From Symbiodinium natans (Eukaryota > Sar > Dinophyceae > Suessiales > Symbiodiniaceae), in the NCBI GenBank assembly GCA_905221605.1, contig CAJNDS010000713.1:768664-832663 (forward strand): DNA of 64,000 nt. Reading direction: 5' to 3'. Positions 1-8,427 of this stretch are shown here, one piece after another; position 1 is the stretch's first letter; each line of letters starts with the position of its first letter. A program made the translations under genes and the position numbers. Below the pieces are notes generated by a model, which saw nothing but the letters and a program-made list of their open reading frames with translations, ran no database searches and had not been told where the DNA came from.

Positions 1-5
1 ATCAG

Positions 6-971
6 ATGCTGACCCCGGTTTCAAAATTTCTCGGCCAAGAGGTACGTGACAAAACCAAGCATGAGCTCAACATTCAGCGCATCATCCGCCGCATCCCGAC
101 TCACATCAAAGGTCACTACGTTGAAAAACCTCTTCGAGATGACCACCCACATCCTGGTGCGGCACTGTGCCTACCCCACATCGCCCAGATTGTCTTCTCC
201 AAGTATGAATCGGCTAACACAGCTTTGATTGCCTCGCAGTGGTACGAGACCACGGTCCGCATAGCCACAATGGCCAGAAAAGGTTTCCAGATTGGTGACA
301 AGTTGTTCCTAGAAGACCTGCCAACCCCCACCACGAAACCGCTACATGATGGACGCGTCATCTTCATCCAGAAAGCCAACCCACGCCCCTCGCACCTAGA
401 ACGCCAACTTCAAGATGACATGGAGTGGAATGCGATCTTGGCGATCACCCGACAGCACACGGTTGAGGAGTACCAGCAGTACCTCCCTCCTGAAATCCTC
501 GGGGTGCACAAGCTCATCCTCTACGTCAACACCAAATTACAGGAATGGCAAACCAGGAACAACGAGTCCTGTTTGCAGAACAATATCTTCTCACGCGCCG
601 ACATCCACATGATGATACACGTCCTCAAGTTTTTCAGCCCCAGACATGCAGAATGGCGCTTCACAAGAGAAATCTTCGGCCCGGACTACACCATCCTCGA
701 CTTCAACGGCTCCACCTGCGCTATCCCCATGCAACCTCTACGTGACAATCTGACAGAGTGGCTACGTCAACACAAACGACTAGTCTCATCTCTACTGCAC
801 GCAGAACACGACCACCGGCAGCCCAACCACCCGCACACGTTCTTCGAAGACGTAGGCACCATCTCAGACGAAGAAGAGCTCTGGCAAAGACGCCAAGAAT
901 GGAATCCGGTTCAACGGTTCCCGACGACCACCTACAACAGCTACACCGAGCCGGACCTGTCCGTGGACTGA
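6..971 (+). CDS. Unknown His/Gln/Tyr-rich protein, ORF 1 of a six-ORF array
   Basis: A 321-aa uninterrupted frame that I do not recognise. No signal peptide or membrane helix is evident. The frame is open to the left window edge, so the start at base 6 is only the first visible Met and the protein may be longer. Residues 195-209 (FSRADIHMMIHVLKF) match a motif found again in ORFs 2, 3 and 4, and residues 234-249 (NGS, six residues, QxL) align with residues 51-66 of ORF 3. The C-terminal part is acidic (EDVGTISDEEELW). Codons end mostly in C and the coding strand is poor in G. No intron is needed, unlike the identified genes further right. That this is a real gene rests on length, uniform composition and shared motifs with its neighbours. 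Confidence 0.6.
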   Translation: MLTPVSKFLGQEVRDKTKHELNIQRIIRRIPTHIKGHYVEKPLRDDHPHPGAALCLPHIAQIVFSKYESANTALIASQWYETTVRIATMARKGFQIGDKLFLEDLPTPTTKPLHDGRVIFIQKANPRPSHLERQLQDDMEWNAILAITRQHTVEEYQQYLPPEILGVHKLILYVNTKLQEWQTRNNESCLQNNIFSRADIHMMIHVLKFFSPRHAEWRFTREIFGPDYTILDFNGSTCAIPMQPLRDNLTEWLRQHKRLVSSLLHAEHDHRQPNHPHTFFEDVGTISDEEELWQRRQEWNPVQRFPTTTYNSYTEPDLSVD

Positions 972-1301
972 TCTCTTCGACGACGCAAGACCCAATTCCA
1001 CCCACCCCTGGATGGAAGACCCGTAGACCAATGCGGACAAGATTCGTTTGCAGTGCGTTGTGAAGTCTGAAAACTTAGAAGTTCGCAGTTCAGCCTTTCG
1101 GAGTGTGCATTCCACTGAACAGAGACATGATTCGCCTGTGATGCATCCTTCACACGACCAGCACACCGGTACAAGGGCAGGATTAGTGATGCAACAGCAT
1201 GCAGTTGAACATTTGCAAAGCGCATTCCCATGTTGAGCTGCAAATAGCATGTGACATGCGGTGAGAGAATTTGAAGCAGTTACTGTACATAGTAGAGCAA
1301 G
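972..1301. other. Spacer between ORFs 1 and 2
   Basis: 330 bp with base composition unlike the flanking ORFs (less C-rich, more G and T). I see no RNA gene, terminator or repeat. It could hold the 3' UTR of ORF 1 and the trans-splice acceptor region of ORF 2; an AG lies just before the ORF 2 start. Confidence 0.4.
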
Positions 1302-2270
1302 ATGGATCAAATCATCCCTCTGATACTCCCGGAGCTCGGCAAGAAATACAGAGTCATCTTCATGGACCAGGGCATCTCCAAGGACCTCAGGCACATGACC
1401 GACAAGGAAGTGAAGTTTCACCTTCAAGCACTACGAGCAAAACGGAACAGCACGATGTTGCACTTGGACCCTACCCTCTCCCCCCATCCTCATCTACAGC
1501 ATTCCCTCGCACAACAAGACGACCCAGAGTCTTTGATACACCGATGCGTCACGCAGGACCTGCCCATGGAAGCTGACTCCCTGGCCGCAGGCCAACAGCG
1601 ACTACACAAAGGAGCCGTTTTCGCCCATCAGATTTTGCGGGCCCAACTACGCCATCGATATTGTCTGCCTCTTCCATTTCAGTTTGCAGACCATGCAAGA
1701 TCCCGACCAGTCGTGCAGTACGCGAACCTGAACGTCACGATCATTCACGGCTTCTACATGGAGATGTACCAAAGCCAAATCCTGAAATGCGTTAGCAAAA
1801 AAGTCAACAATGCGATCCAAACCATCAAACAAGGAGAACCTGACTTCGTCACGTTCAAGTTCCTCGTACGCAATGAAGAGCTCCCCAGGGACTTCTACCG
1901 CCATCTGGTGGATATGCGCATACTACCGGAAACACAGAAACACATCTATCCCATGCACGACCACAGATGTACGTGGCCAACCGTGTTGGCATTTCAGTGG
2001 CGCAACAAACGGATGACAAAGGGTGGCACGGAACTCGTCTTTGAGCCGCAACCCGTCAGTCAAATCCCATATAGACACGTGGACCGCCGCGACCTCTTCA
2101 TCGAGGAGTGCTACTTCGCACATCGCGGCATGCTGGGATTATATGTCCAACACACACCCCAAGTCACAGAGGAGTACCAGACTGGTCACATACAATGCCT
2201 GATGATGCTCAACTACGTCCAGGCCATATCGCATGAGCAAGCCTGGCCAGAGTTATCCTCCATCGAGTGA
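1302..2270 (+). CDS. Unknown protein, ORF 2 of the array
   Basis: A 322-aa uninterrupted frame, not recognised. Near its N-terminus (residues 32-46, MTDKEVKFHLQALRA) it carries the shared helix-like motif at about the same distance from the start as in ORF 3 (23-37) and ORF 4 (33-47). The middle is rich in His, Gln and Arg. The end overlaps by 38 bp, in another frame, the longest possible form of ORF 3 (ATG at 2233). The ATG at 1302 is the first in frame and fits the N-terminal similarity with ORFs 3 and 4. It has the same C-ending codon preference as its neighbours. The frame looks genuine but I assign no function. Confidence 0.6.
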   Translation: MDQIIPLILPELGKKYRVIFMDQGISKDLRHMTDKEVKFHLQALRAKRNSTMLHLDPTLSPHPHLQHSLAQQDDPESLIHRCVTQDLPMEADSLAAGQQRLHKGAVFAHQILRAQLRHRYCLPLPFQFADHARSRPVVQYANLNVTIIHGFYMEMYQSQILKCVSKKVNNAIQTIKQGEPDFVTFKFLVRNEELPRDFYRHLVDMRILPETQKHIYPMHDHRCTWPTVLAFQWRNKRMTKGGTELVFEPQPVSQIPYRHVDRRDLFIEECYFAHRGMLGLYVQHTPQVTEEYQTGHIQCLMMLNYVQAISHEQAWPELSSIE

Positions 2271-2304
2271 AAATGATCCCACCAGACATTTTCGCATTAT
2301 CCGT

Positions 2305-2688
2305 ATGTTCAACATCCACGACACCATACGCACATGGTACTACTTGTTCATCCAGGGGGACACACAGTTCATGACCTACGACGAGGTATCCAGCATTCTC
2401 AAACGCCTGGAGCAACACGGCATATGCCCTCGCAGCACCAGGGAGATGACCGACAATGGATCCCGCGTTGATTTCGACTTGCAACAACTCGCGCAAGACA
2501 TGCAGGAGGAGTTCGCGGACACAGAGGGAGGCCCACCATTCAGTGAGCTCTGGATTGACACGCACTGCCACTTCATCGTCAAGTTCTGGCACTACCAGTT
2601 TCAGCCCAACGCGTACTACAGAACCACCCCGATGCGCATGAATACCAATGGACAGACCTTTCCCATTTACTCCCACCCAATTATTTAA
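2305..2688 (+). CDS. Unknown small protein, ORF 3; simplest copy of the shared module
   Basis: A 127-aa protein from the ATG at 2305. I prefer this to the in-frame ATG at 2233 (151 aa) because it avoids overlap with ORF 2 and places the shared motif at residues 23-37 (MTYDEVSSILKRLEQ), as in ORFs 2 and 4. A second block at residues 53-66 (SRVDFDLQQLAQDM) aligns with residues 158-171 of ORF 4 (HRIQLDMAHLARCM). The tail is aromatic and His-rich (HCHFIVKFWHYQFQ). It may be a minimal single-module version of the family. Function unknown. Confidence 0.55.
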   Translation: MFNIHDTIRTWYYLFIQGDTQFMTYDEVSSILKRLEQHGICPRSTREMTDNGSRVDFDLQQLAQDMQEEFADTEGGPPFSELWIDTHCHFIVKFWHYQFQPNAYYRTTPMRMNTNGQTFPIYSHPII

Positions 2689-2833
2689 ACCAATGCATCA
2701 GTTTCGTCCGATGAAAAAGATGTTTGCTAGTTGTGTGAGATCATCCGCAGTGCATGAGTAAGCCAAAGCCACCTTACCCGCCCCCGGTGCTCAGAGCTCG
2801 GTATCACCACTCACTGATCTAGCCCAGAGCAAT

Positions 2834-4153
2834 ATGATCCCGGACACGTCCATCACAACGATCCTGGAGTACATGTACTGGCACTACGAAATCAACATCG
2901 GCTTGAAAAGACACGAGTTTGAGTCCCACTTCAGTGACGCCCAGCTAACCCGCATGAGAGAGCAACTTGCCAGGCTTCGGCACCAACATCCACAACCTCT
3001 ACAACTTCTACGGTGGAGTCCAGCTAGAGCACTGACAGTTCCGGCTTCTACCACAGTGGCCTGGCTTCCTCAACATGTACCACCAGCCGGACCATACGGG
3101 CCCTTCGTGCAGATCAACAGCGAAGACCACATTCAAATCACAGGACTGGTCCTCCCGCTCCATGAAATCAACGCGTTGAGATGGACGTGCAAAGCATTTG
3201 AAGGTCAATGCCACAAACTATACAATGCAGGACCCGACCTTCGATACATGCACCATTGCCTACGGTGCACCCCAGAACCACAATGGACAATCCATGAGGA
3301 TGAGCACAGAATCCAGCTGGACATGGCACACCTTGCTCGATGCATGCTCCGCTTCCGTCGACCGGACCAACCATATCCTCACATAGGCGAATCGGCCGAG
3401 CATCTGTTCCACGTGGACCCGCAAGTTTTGGACGACATCATTCAGACTCAACTCAACTACTTCTACCTGTTCGCATTCCATTTAGCGATTGACCGACAAC
3501 AGGAACGTGCGATGCTCCACACGTACACGGACCCCGGCGACATCGAACCTCCGATGTACCACGAATCTCATGTTGAGTTTCCTGACACATACCCGCAATG
3601 GACGGATGGCACAGACATATCCGAGATATACGGCGTGCTCCTTACGACCCTCCCTCTACAACCGTGGAAGATCATCAGTGCCGCTCATCGATTTCTACAT
3701 CATCGACATCTCCAGCACTTCATCAAGTACACCACCATCACCAACCAGATTTGGACGTGGCAAGTACATCAAGAAGTCGATTTCAACATCAGAATGTCAC
3801 CCAGCGAAGTGTACATCCTCCTCAAGAACATTGCGTCGTACTGCCAACAGAGCTACAACTTCACCAACTCAGATGACCACAGGGACATAGTGGAACAACA
3901 AGCCCAATGTGATCGCACCTTCGCCACGACCTTGATGATCAACTACTACAAGGATGCGGTGGCCATCCTGATGCGACCCAAACCCATTGCTACAGCCACG
4001 ATACATTGGATGCGGCAGCACAACCAAACTATCCAGAACATCATGCACCACGCGCTCAACGACAACAGGGAATACCTGCTCAACTACCACTACATGCGGC
4101 TGACGGACTTCGGACACAGTGGAGCACCAGTCACAACCCATCCCGATCATTAA
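2834..4153 (+). CDS. Unknown protein, ORF 4; probable multi-module member of the array family
   Basis: The longest frame of the array (439 aa), not recognised. It shows three matches to the family's first motif: residues 33-47 (FSDAQLTRMREQLAR), about 107-121 (LPLHEINALRW) and 321-335 (MSPSEVYILLKNIAS). It also has a good match to the second motif at 158-171 (HRIQLDMAHLARCM). This suggests internal repetition of a roughly 100-residue unit. Very rich in His, Tyr, Gln and Thr; no membrane segments. It follows ORF 3 after 145 bp on the same strand. The composition (C-ending codons, few G) matches ORFs 1-3. A structural or nucleic-acid-binding role is possible, but nothing in the sequence establishes it. 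Confidence 0.65.
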   Translation: MIPDTSITTILEYMYWHYEINIGLKRHEFESHFSDAQLTRMREQLARLRHQHPQPLQLLRWSPARALTVPASTTVAWLPQHVPPAGPYGPFVQINSEDHIQITGLVLPLHEINALRWTCKAFEGQCHKLYNAGPDLRYMHHCLRCTPEPQWTIHEDEHRIQLDMAHLARCMLRFRRPDQPYPHIGESAEHLFHVDPQVLDDIIQTQLNYFYLFAFHLAIDRQQERAMLHTYTDPGDIEPPMYHESHVEFPDTYPQWTDGTDISEIYGVLLTTLPLQPWKIISAAHRFLHHRHLQHFIKYTTITNQIWTWQVHQEVDFNIRMSPSEVYILLKNIASYCQQSYNFTNSDDHRDIVEQQAQCDRTFATTLMINYYKDAVAILMRPKPIATATIHWMRQHNQTIQNIMHHALNDNREYLLNYHYMRLTDFGHSGAPVTTHPDH

Positions 4154-4257
4154 GACAATGACCGCGACCTCCGACCTCAGACCCGCTGCTGACCACACAG
4201 CTAAAAGAAACGTCGGAGAAGCTCATGCTGACACTTGTGTTGTACAGTGTGCTTGAT

Positions 4258-4310
4258 ATGTTTCCCTTCCCCTGCCCCCACCACTGCTTTCCCATCTGAA
4301 GTAGACAGCC
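4258..4310 (+). promoter_or_regulatory. Possible spliced-leader acceptor upstream of ORF 5
   Basis: A pyrimidine-rich run followed by AG at 4300-4301, 40 bp before the ATG of ORF 5. Dinoflagellate mRNAs receive a trans-spliced leader at such sites. This is inference from a pyrimidine tract and AG only. Confidence 0.25.
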
Positions 4311-4340
4311 CAGTGACCACGCAGACCTCATCACAGCGCA

Positions 4341-4895
4341 ATGGCGTCCAATGAAGTGATGGCGGCATGGCTCATCATGGCCGCATCGGACCCCAACGAC
4401 ATCACCACATGCTACCTCCGGCTACCGGACCATGACAAAGCTCTAGCCGCACAACACATCACCAACGCCATCATGTGCAACGACGTTCAAAGGCTCCAAC
4501 ACGGCCACAGACCCCTCGGAGAGCCTGAAGAGCAACGTGATCCCCCTGCGTCCAAGAAGGTCAAAACAGAAGGCAATCCAGACTCCACACGCGCCACTAC
4601 CCCAAGCTCGGCATCGGCATCCAACACCCGCTTCCACGACTACAAGGGTTTCGCTCCTCTTTGCCATGGCGACAAACCCATCGACCTCGACCCGAAACCC
4701 AAGATGTCCACTCGCACTCACCCAAACCTCAACAACGAAGTGGACCCCAACGTAGTGTTTGTCACCAAGAAGAGCACCATCTATCATCGCAAAGGATGCG
4801 GTAAGATAATCAATTCAGCCGAGCAAGACGTCAAGTCCTACCAGAAGGCAGAGGTTGAGATGTTGTTCAAACCATGCTCGACGTGCAGACCGTAA
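4341..4895 (+). CDS. Unknown protein with C-terminal Cys/His metal-binding-like tail, ORF 5
   Basis: 184 aa. The N-terminal part is Ala/His-rich and probably helical; residues about 55-130 are low-complexity with Pro, Lys, Ser and Thr, including a basic KKVK stretch. The last 45 residues run VFVTKKSTIYHRKGC, then about 27 residues, then PCSTCRP. That spacing (YHxxxC ... CxxC) resembles the small Ada-type or nuclease-associated metal-binding domain that often ends secreted or DNA-acting proteins. The four likely ligands (His and three Cys) are present. The resemblance is by pattern only. It sits between ORF 4 and the zinc-finger ORF 6 in the same orientation and composition class. A nucleic-acid-related role is plausible but not shown. 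Confidence 0.6.
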   Translation: MASNEVMAAWLIMAASDPNDITTCYLRLPDHDKALAAQHITNAIMCNDVQRLQHGHRPLGEPEEQRDPPASKKVKTEGNPDSTRATTPSSASASNTRFHDYKGFAPLCHGDKPIDLDPKPKMSTRTHPNLNNEVDPNVVFVTKKSTIYHRKGCGKIINSAEQDVKSYQKAEVEMLFKPCSTCRP

Positions 4896-5313
4896 TATCC
4901 TCAACCCCATCCCCCACTGACATCAGACCTTATGGGCGCTGAGTAGGAACATGCGGCTTAGATGCACCACCGACGCAGGCCTTAACGCATGCAGAGCATC
5001 TTTCAGTTTTGAGAGAGTGTGCAATTGTGCCAAAACGTGTGACAATCAGTGTTCGGCGCAGTTTCACACAGGGTTATTCCACGACCAGATGAACAACAGA
5101 ACAAGCGTCAATGCTGAGCGTCAAGTGTCTGTGCAATGTCATCCTAGTGTGTCCGAACCATTTGTTGAGCGAAAGAGACTGGAGCCGTAAGTCGATGTAA
5201 CATTCTCTTTGATCCGCTGCCTTGTGATCGTCATGTGCAGCTGCTTCGCATAAAGAGTAGCTGTTCCCATCACCTTGCTACCCGTGCTTTCTTAACATCG
5301 GCAACACGATCCC

Positions 5314-5685
5314 ATGACCAGCCACGAGATCATGTACCACTCCCGCTACATCCAGACCAGGGCGGACTTCGAGAAGGTGATGAGTCACGAGGAGAGCACC
5401 AAGCGGGTGCAAGACATGCTCCTGAAGTACCAAAAACGAGATGATTACCATACACCCAGAAGCAGATCGTGTCCAAATCCCAATCGACATCGGAAGCATC
5501 ACAAGTACGGGAAGGTCAAGAAGATGAAATGCCACCCAAAGGAGGACAGATATCTCGCCTGTCCAATTTGCAGGATTGCTTCCAGAACAGTGCGACAATG
5601 GGAAATCCACCTGATCACGGCACCGCACAAACAAGCCAAACAAAGAGCTGAAAAGTTCGTGGACTTGGACTACCTCTACGTGTGA
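5314..5685 (+). CDS. C2H2 zinc-finger protein, ORF 6
   Basis: 123 aa. One C2H2 finger with spacing C-x2-C-x12-H-x5-H is visible near residues 89-112 (CPICRIASRTVRQWEIH, then LITAPH). The longer H-H gap and the following helix (KQAKQRAEKF) are like U1/matrin-type fingers that bind RNA. A Lys/His/Arg-rich stretch (residues 53-80) precedes it and could help nucleic-acid binding. The N-terminal 50 residues are not recognised. It is the last ORF of the same-strand array, 418 bp after ORF 5. No intron is needed. The finger assignment is firm as a pattern; the RNA-binding role is inferred. Confidence 0.65.
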   Translation: MTSHEIMYHSRYIQTRADFEKVMSHEESTKRVQDMLLKYQKRDDYHTPRSRSCPNPNRHRKHHKYGKVKKMKCHPKEDRYLACPICRIASRTVRQWEIHLITAPHKQAKQRAEKFVDLDYLYV

Positions 5686-6237
5686 ATTCCATGCTCTCAA
5701 TCCATTTGTCGCCCCGAAAGGGGTGTGTGTGGCACACCGCTGTACATGCGGGAACGTCAACAAGCACTGCATACGAGAGCGAAAAGAAGCACGAATTTGC
5801 GATCTAACAAGTTTTTGCACATGATATTCAGCAGGGGGCAGGAGCACGGCCATGGGTCTCCTGCTAACAAAGACGCCCATGGTTCGTGGTGAAGCAGTTG
5901 GAGACGTCCAACTGTGTACCTGCGTGATTGTCTTAGACATCCTGTAACGCAAGCTGTGCATGGTGCATCATCGCTGTTGCTTCAACCAGTCCTTCAAGAA
6001 CGAGATTTTCATTTTGGACATTTGGTATTTGAGCATGGGTGAATTCTTGGTGCCGTGAGCATGACATACCCCAAACCCCAGAAGACCTCGAGCCCATCAA
6101 GCTTGAGCGGAATGTGATGCATGAGCATGTCTTCTGAGCATGTTGTCGGAGCATGTCCAGCGAACGAGCATGAACATGGACGAGAGCATGGAGAAGGTTC
6201 GGAACATGAGTGTTAGAGCATATGAGCATGCACTGTG
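5686..6237. other. Non-coding stretch after the ORF array
   Basis: About 550 bp with no convincing gene. From roughly 6110 it contains many GAGCATG words, apparently worn-out copies of the tandem repeat that becomes regular at 6238. Confidence 0.4.
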
Positions 6238-6530
6238 GAGCATCGGAGCGCGATGAGCAGAGTTGCGGGAGCATGAAGTGTGTAGCATCAGAGCATGACT
6301 TGCAGAGCATCTGAGCGTGATGAGCAGAATTGTGCGAGCATCAACTGTGGGGCATCAGAGCATGAATTGTCGAGCTTCTGAACGTGGTGAGCAAGCTTGT
6401 GTGAGCATGAGTTGTGAAGCATCGGAGCATGACTTGCAGAGCATCTGAGCGTGATGAGCAGAATTGGGTGAGCATAAACTGCGGAGCATCAGAGTGTGAA
6501 TTGTAGAGCATCGGAGCGTGATGAGCACAG
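6238..6530. repeat. 67-bp tandem repeat, four copies plus a part
   Basis: Units start at 6238, 6305, 6372, 6439 and 6506 (partial), each of the full ones exactly 67 bp. All begin GAG C(A/T)T C and contain repeated GAGCAT words, so the 67-mer itself is built from shorter 16-17 bp sub-repeats. No gene is apparent inside it. Confidence 0.9.
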
Positions 6531-6644
6531 TTTGCAGAAGACCCTAAACCCTATATGATATGTCATATAAACATCCATTCGCGACCCTTCTACCTCATCA
6601 CTCACGAGCTCATCCACTACCTCTTGATTGAGCATGTCCTTCTC

Positions 6645-6744
6645 NNNNNNNNNNNNNNNNNNNNNNNNNNNNNNNNNNNNNNNNNNNNNNNNNNNNNNNN
6701 NNNNNNNNNNNNNNNNNNNNNNNNNNNNNNNNNNNNNNNNNNNN
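6645..6744. other. Assembly gap of 100 N
   Basis: Exactly 100 N, the usual placeholder for a gap of unknown size. The right side is a GTGTGG simple repeat, a likely cause of the break. Adjacency of the left contig to the right contig is therefore not proven by the sequence. Confidence 0.98.
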
Positions 6745-6944
6745 GTGTGGGTGTGTGTGGGTGTGGGTGTGGGTGTGGGTGTGGGTGTGTGGGTGTGGGG
6801 TGTGTGGGTGCTGTGGGTGTGTGGGTTGTGGGTGTGTGGGTGTGTGGGTATGTGGGTGGATGGGTGTGTGGGTGGATGTGTGTGTGGGTGGATGTGTGGG
6901 TGGATGTGTGGGGTGGATGTGTGGGTGGATGTGTGTGTGTGTGT
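6745..6944. repeat. GT/GGGTGT-rich simple repeat
   Basis: Imperfect GTGTGG/GTGGAT repeats directly beside the gap, ending in a pure GT run. Open frames across it are artefacts of repetition. Confidence 0.9.
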
Positions 6945-7229
6945 AAACCCTGATTCTAAGCTAAGGGGCTTGGAGCTGAGAGCTTATGCATGAGTCGAAT
7001 TTTCCGGCAGGGGGATTGGGCCTGATGCTTCTACCCAATCCAACGAAGCTATGAAGCATCAGGGGATGTGGAGTTTGGCCAGCTCCATGTACCTGCAATG
7101 TTTTCCAGGAGTCCCGATGGGATTCCCCTTTACTGAGGTCTCTCCTGTACTGAGGTCTCTCCAGTCATCTCCAGTCAGTGTACCATTGTACAACAATCTC
7201 TGGCTGACCTCCCTCTCTCCGTGTGTGGG
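6931..7229. repeat. Direct repeat, left copy (299 bp)
   Basis: Nearly identical to 7929-8227, at a constant offset of 998 bp. It contains an 11-bp perfect inverted repeat (CCTGATGCTTC at 7021-7031, its complement at 7053-7063). Both copies start and end in GT-rich sequence. No coding match is recognised. Confidence 0.9.
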
Positions 7230-7928
7230 CTTCGTCGCCCCAGGGCAATTTACCCGTTTGGGCATTGCCTGATTCCTGGATGGGGATCACCCAAGTAAAC
7301 AGAGAGGCTTCAGTGCCAGATGAGCCTTGGTAGGCACCCAGTGCTATGAGCGGATTCTCTCTCTCTCGAGGTACCAGCCACGGCTGAAGCTCAAAGTCGC
7401 CAATAAGGGCGGAACCGGAAATTGTTGAAGGGCGTCGCAAGCCCAGTCGTGAGACATAGACGAGGTGGTCTAACTCTCTATTCGTGGGTCTCGACCCGAG
7501 TCGTATTTCCGGTGGTTGCCCCTCAGTTGCAAATAGACCGTTTTCTTTCTTTAAAAGTAGAGGTGCTCTGGGTCGCTGTGGACAGCGGGGGCCTCCTGGA
7601 TGCTCCTGGGTCCTTTGTGGCAGCTGGGGGTCCTCCACGACGACGACGATGATGGGAGGTGCCTTGGGTCAAGGCGGTGGCAGCTGGGATCTCCCGGACG
7701 CTCCTGGGCCTGTCATGGCAGCTGGAGGTCTCTGACGACGATGATGACGACGACACTAAGGATTTCTAAGGTCGGTGCTGGAGGAGGAAGGCCTATGGCG
7801 GTGACGGGCCTATGGCGGAGGACTCACCCGTGACAAAGGTACAAGACCAGGACTTTCCCTCTTCGGAGGGTGTGCGTGCAGCATATCTCTTGTGGCCTTG
7901 GAATGCACTGTGTCTCCCCTCGTAGGAG
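7230..7928. other. Sequence between the direct repeats
   Basis: About 700 bp with no recognised gene. It contains two diverged copies of a ~100-bp unit (about 7594-7750), each ending in GAC/GAT triplets. Confidence 0.4.
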
Positions 7929-8227
7929 GGGTGTGTGTGTGTAAACCCTGATTCTAAGCTAAGGGGCTTGGAGCTGAGAGCTTATGCATGAGTCGAATTT
8001 TCCGGCAGGGGGATTGGGCCTGATGCTTCTACCCAATCCAACGAAGCTATGAAGCATCAGGGGATGTGGAGTTTGGCCAGCTCCATGTACCTGCAATGTT
8101 TTCCAGGAGTCCCGATGGGATTCCCCTTTACTGAGGTCTCTCCTGTACTGAGGTCTCTCCAGTCATCTCCAGTCAGTGTACCATTGTACAACAATCTCTG
8201 GCTGACCTCCCTCTCTCCGTGTGTGGG
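7929..8227. repeat. Direct repeat, right copy (299 bp)
   Basis: Second copy of 6931-7229, 998 bp downstream, with the same inverted repeat at 8019-8029 and 8051-8061. It runs into a long GT microsatellite. Confidence 0.9.
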
Positions 8228-8234
8228 TGTGCGT

Positions 8235-8307
<73 letters not shown>

Positions 8308-8396
8308 CGTGGCTGTGCGTGGCTGTGCGTGGCTGTGCGTGGCTGTGCGTGGCTGTGCGTGGCCGTGCGTGGCCGCGTGGCCGCCTCGGTGGCGAC
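8228..8396. repeat. GT microsatellite followed by a 10-bp GGCTGTGCGT repeat
   Basis: About 60 bp of GT repeats, then six or so copies of GGCTGTGCGT. It lies immediately before the first exon seen of Rieske copy A, probably inside an intron of that gene. Confidence 0.9.
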
Positions 8397-8427
8397 AGGT
8401 ACTGTGATTTGTTTGCTCTCCTTCAAG

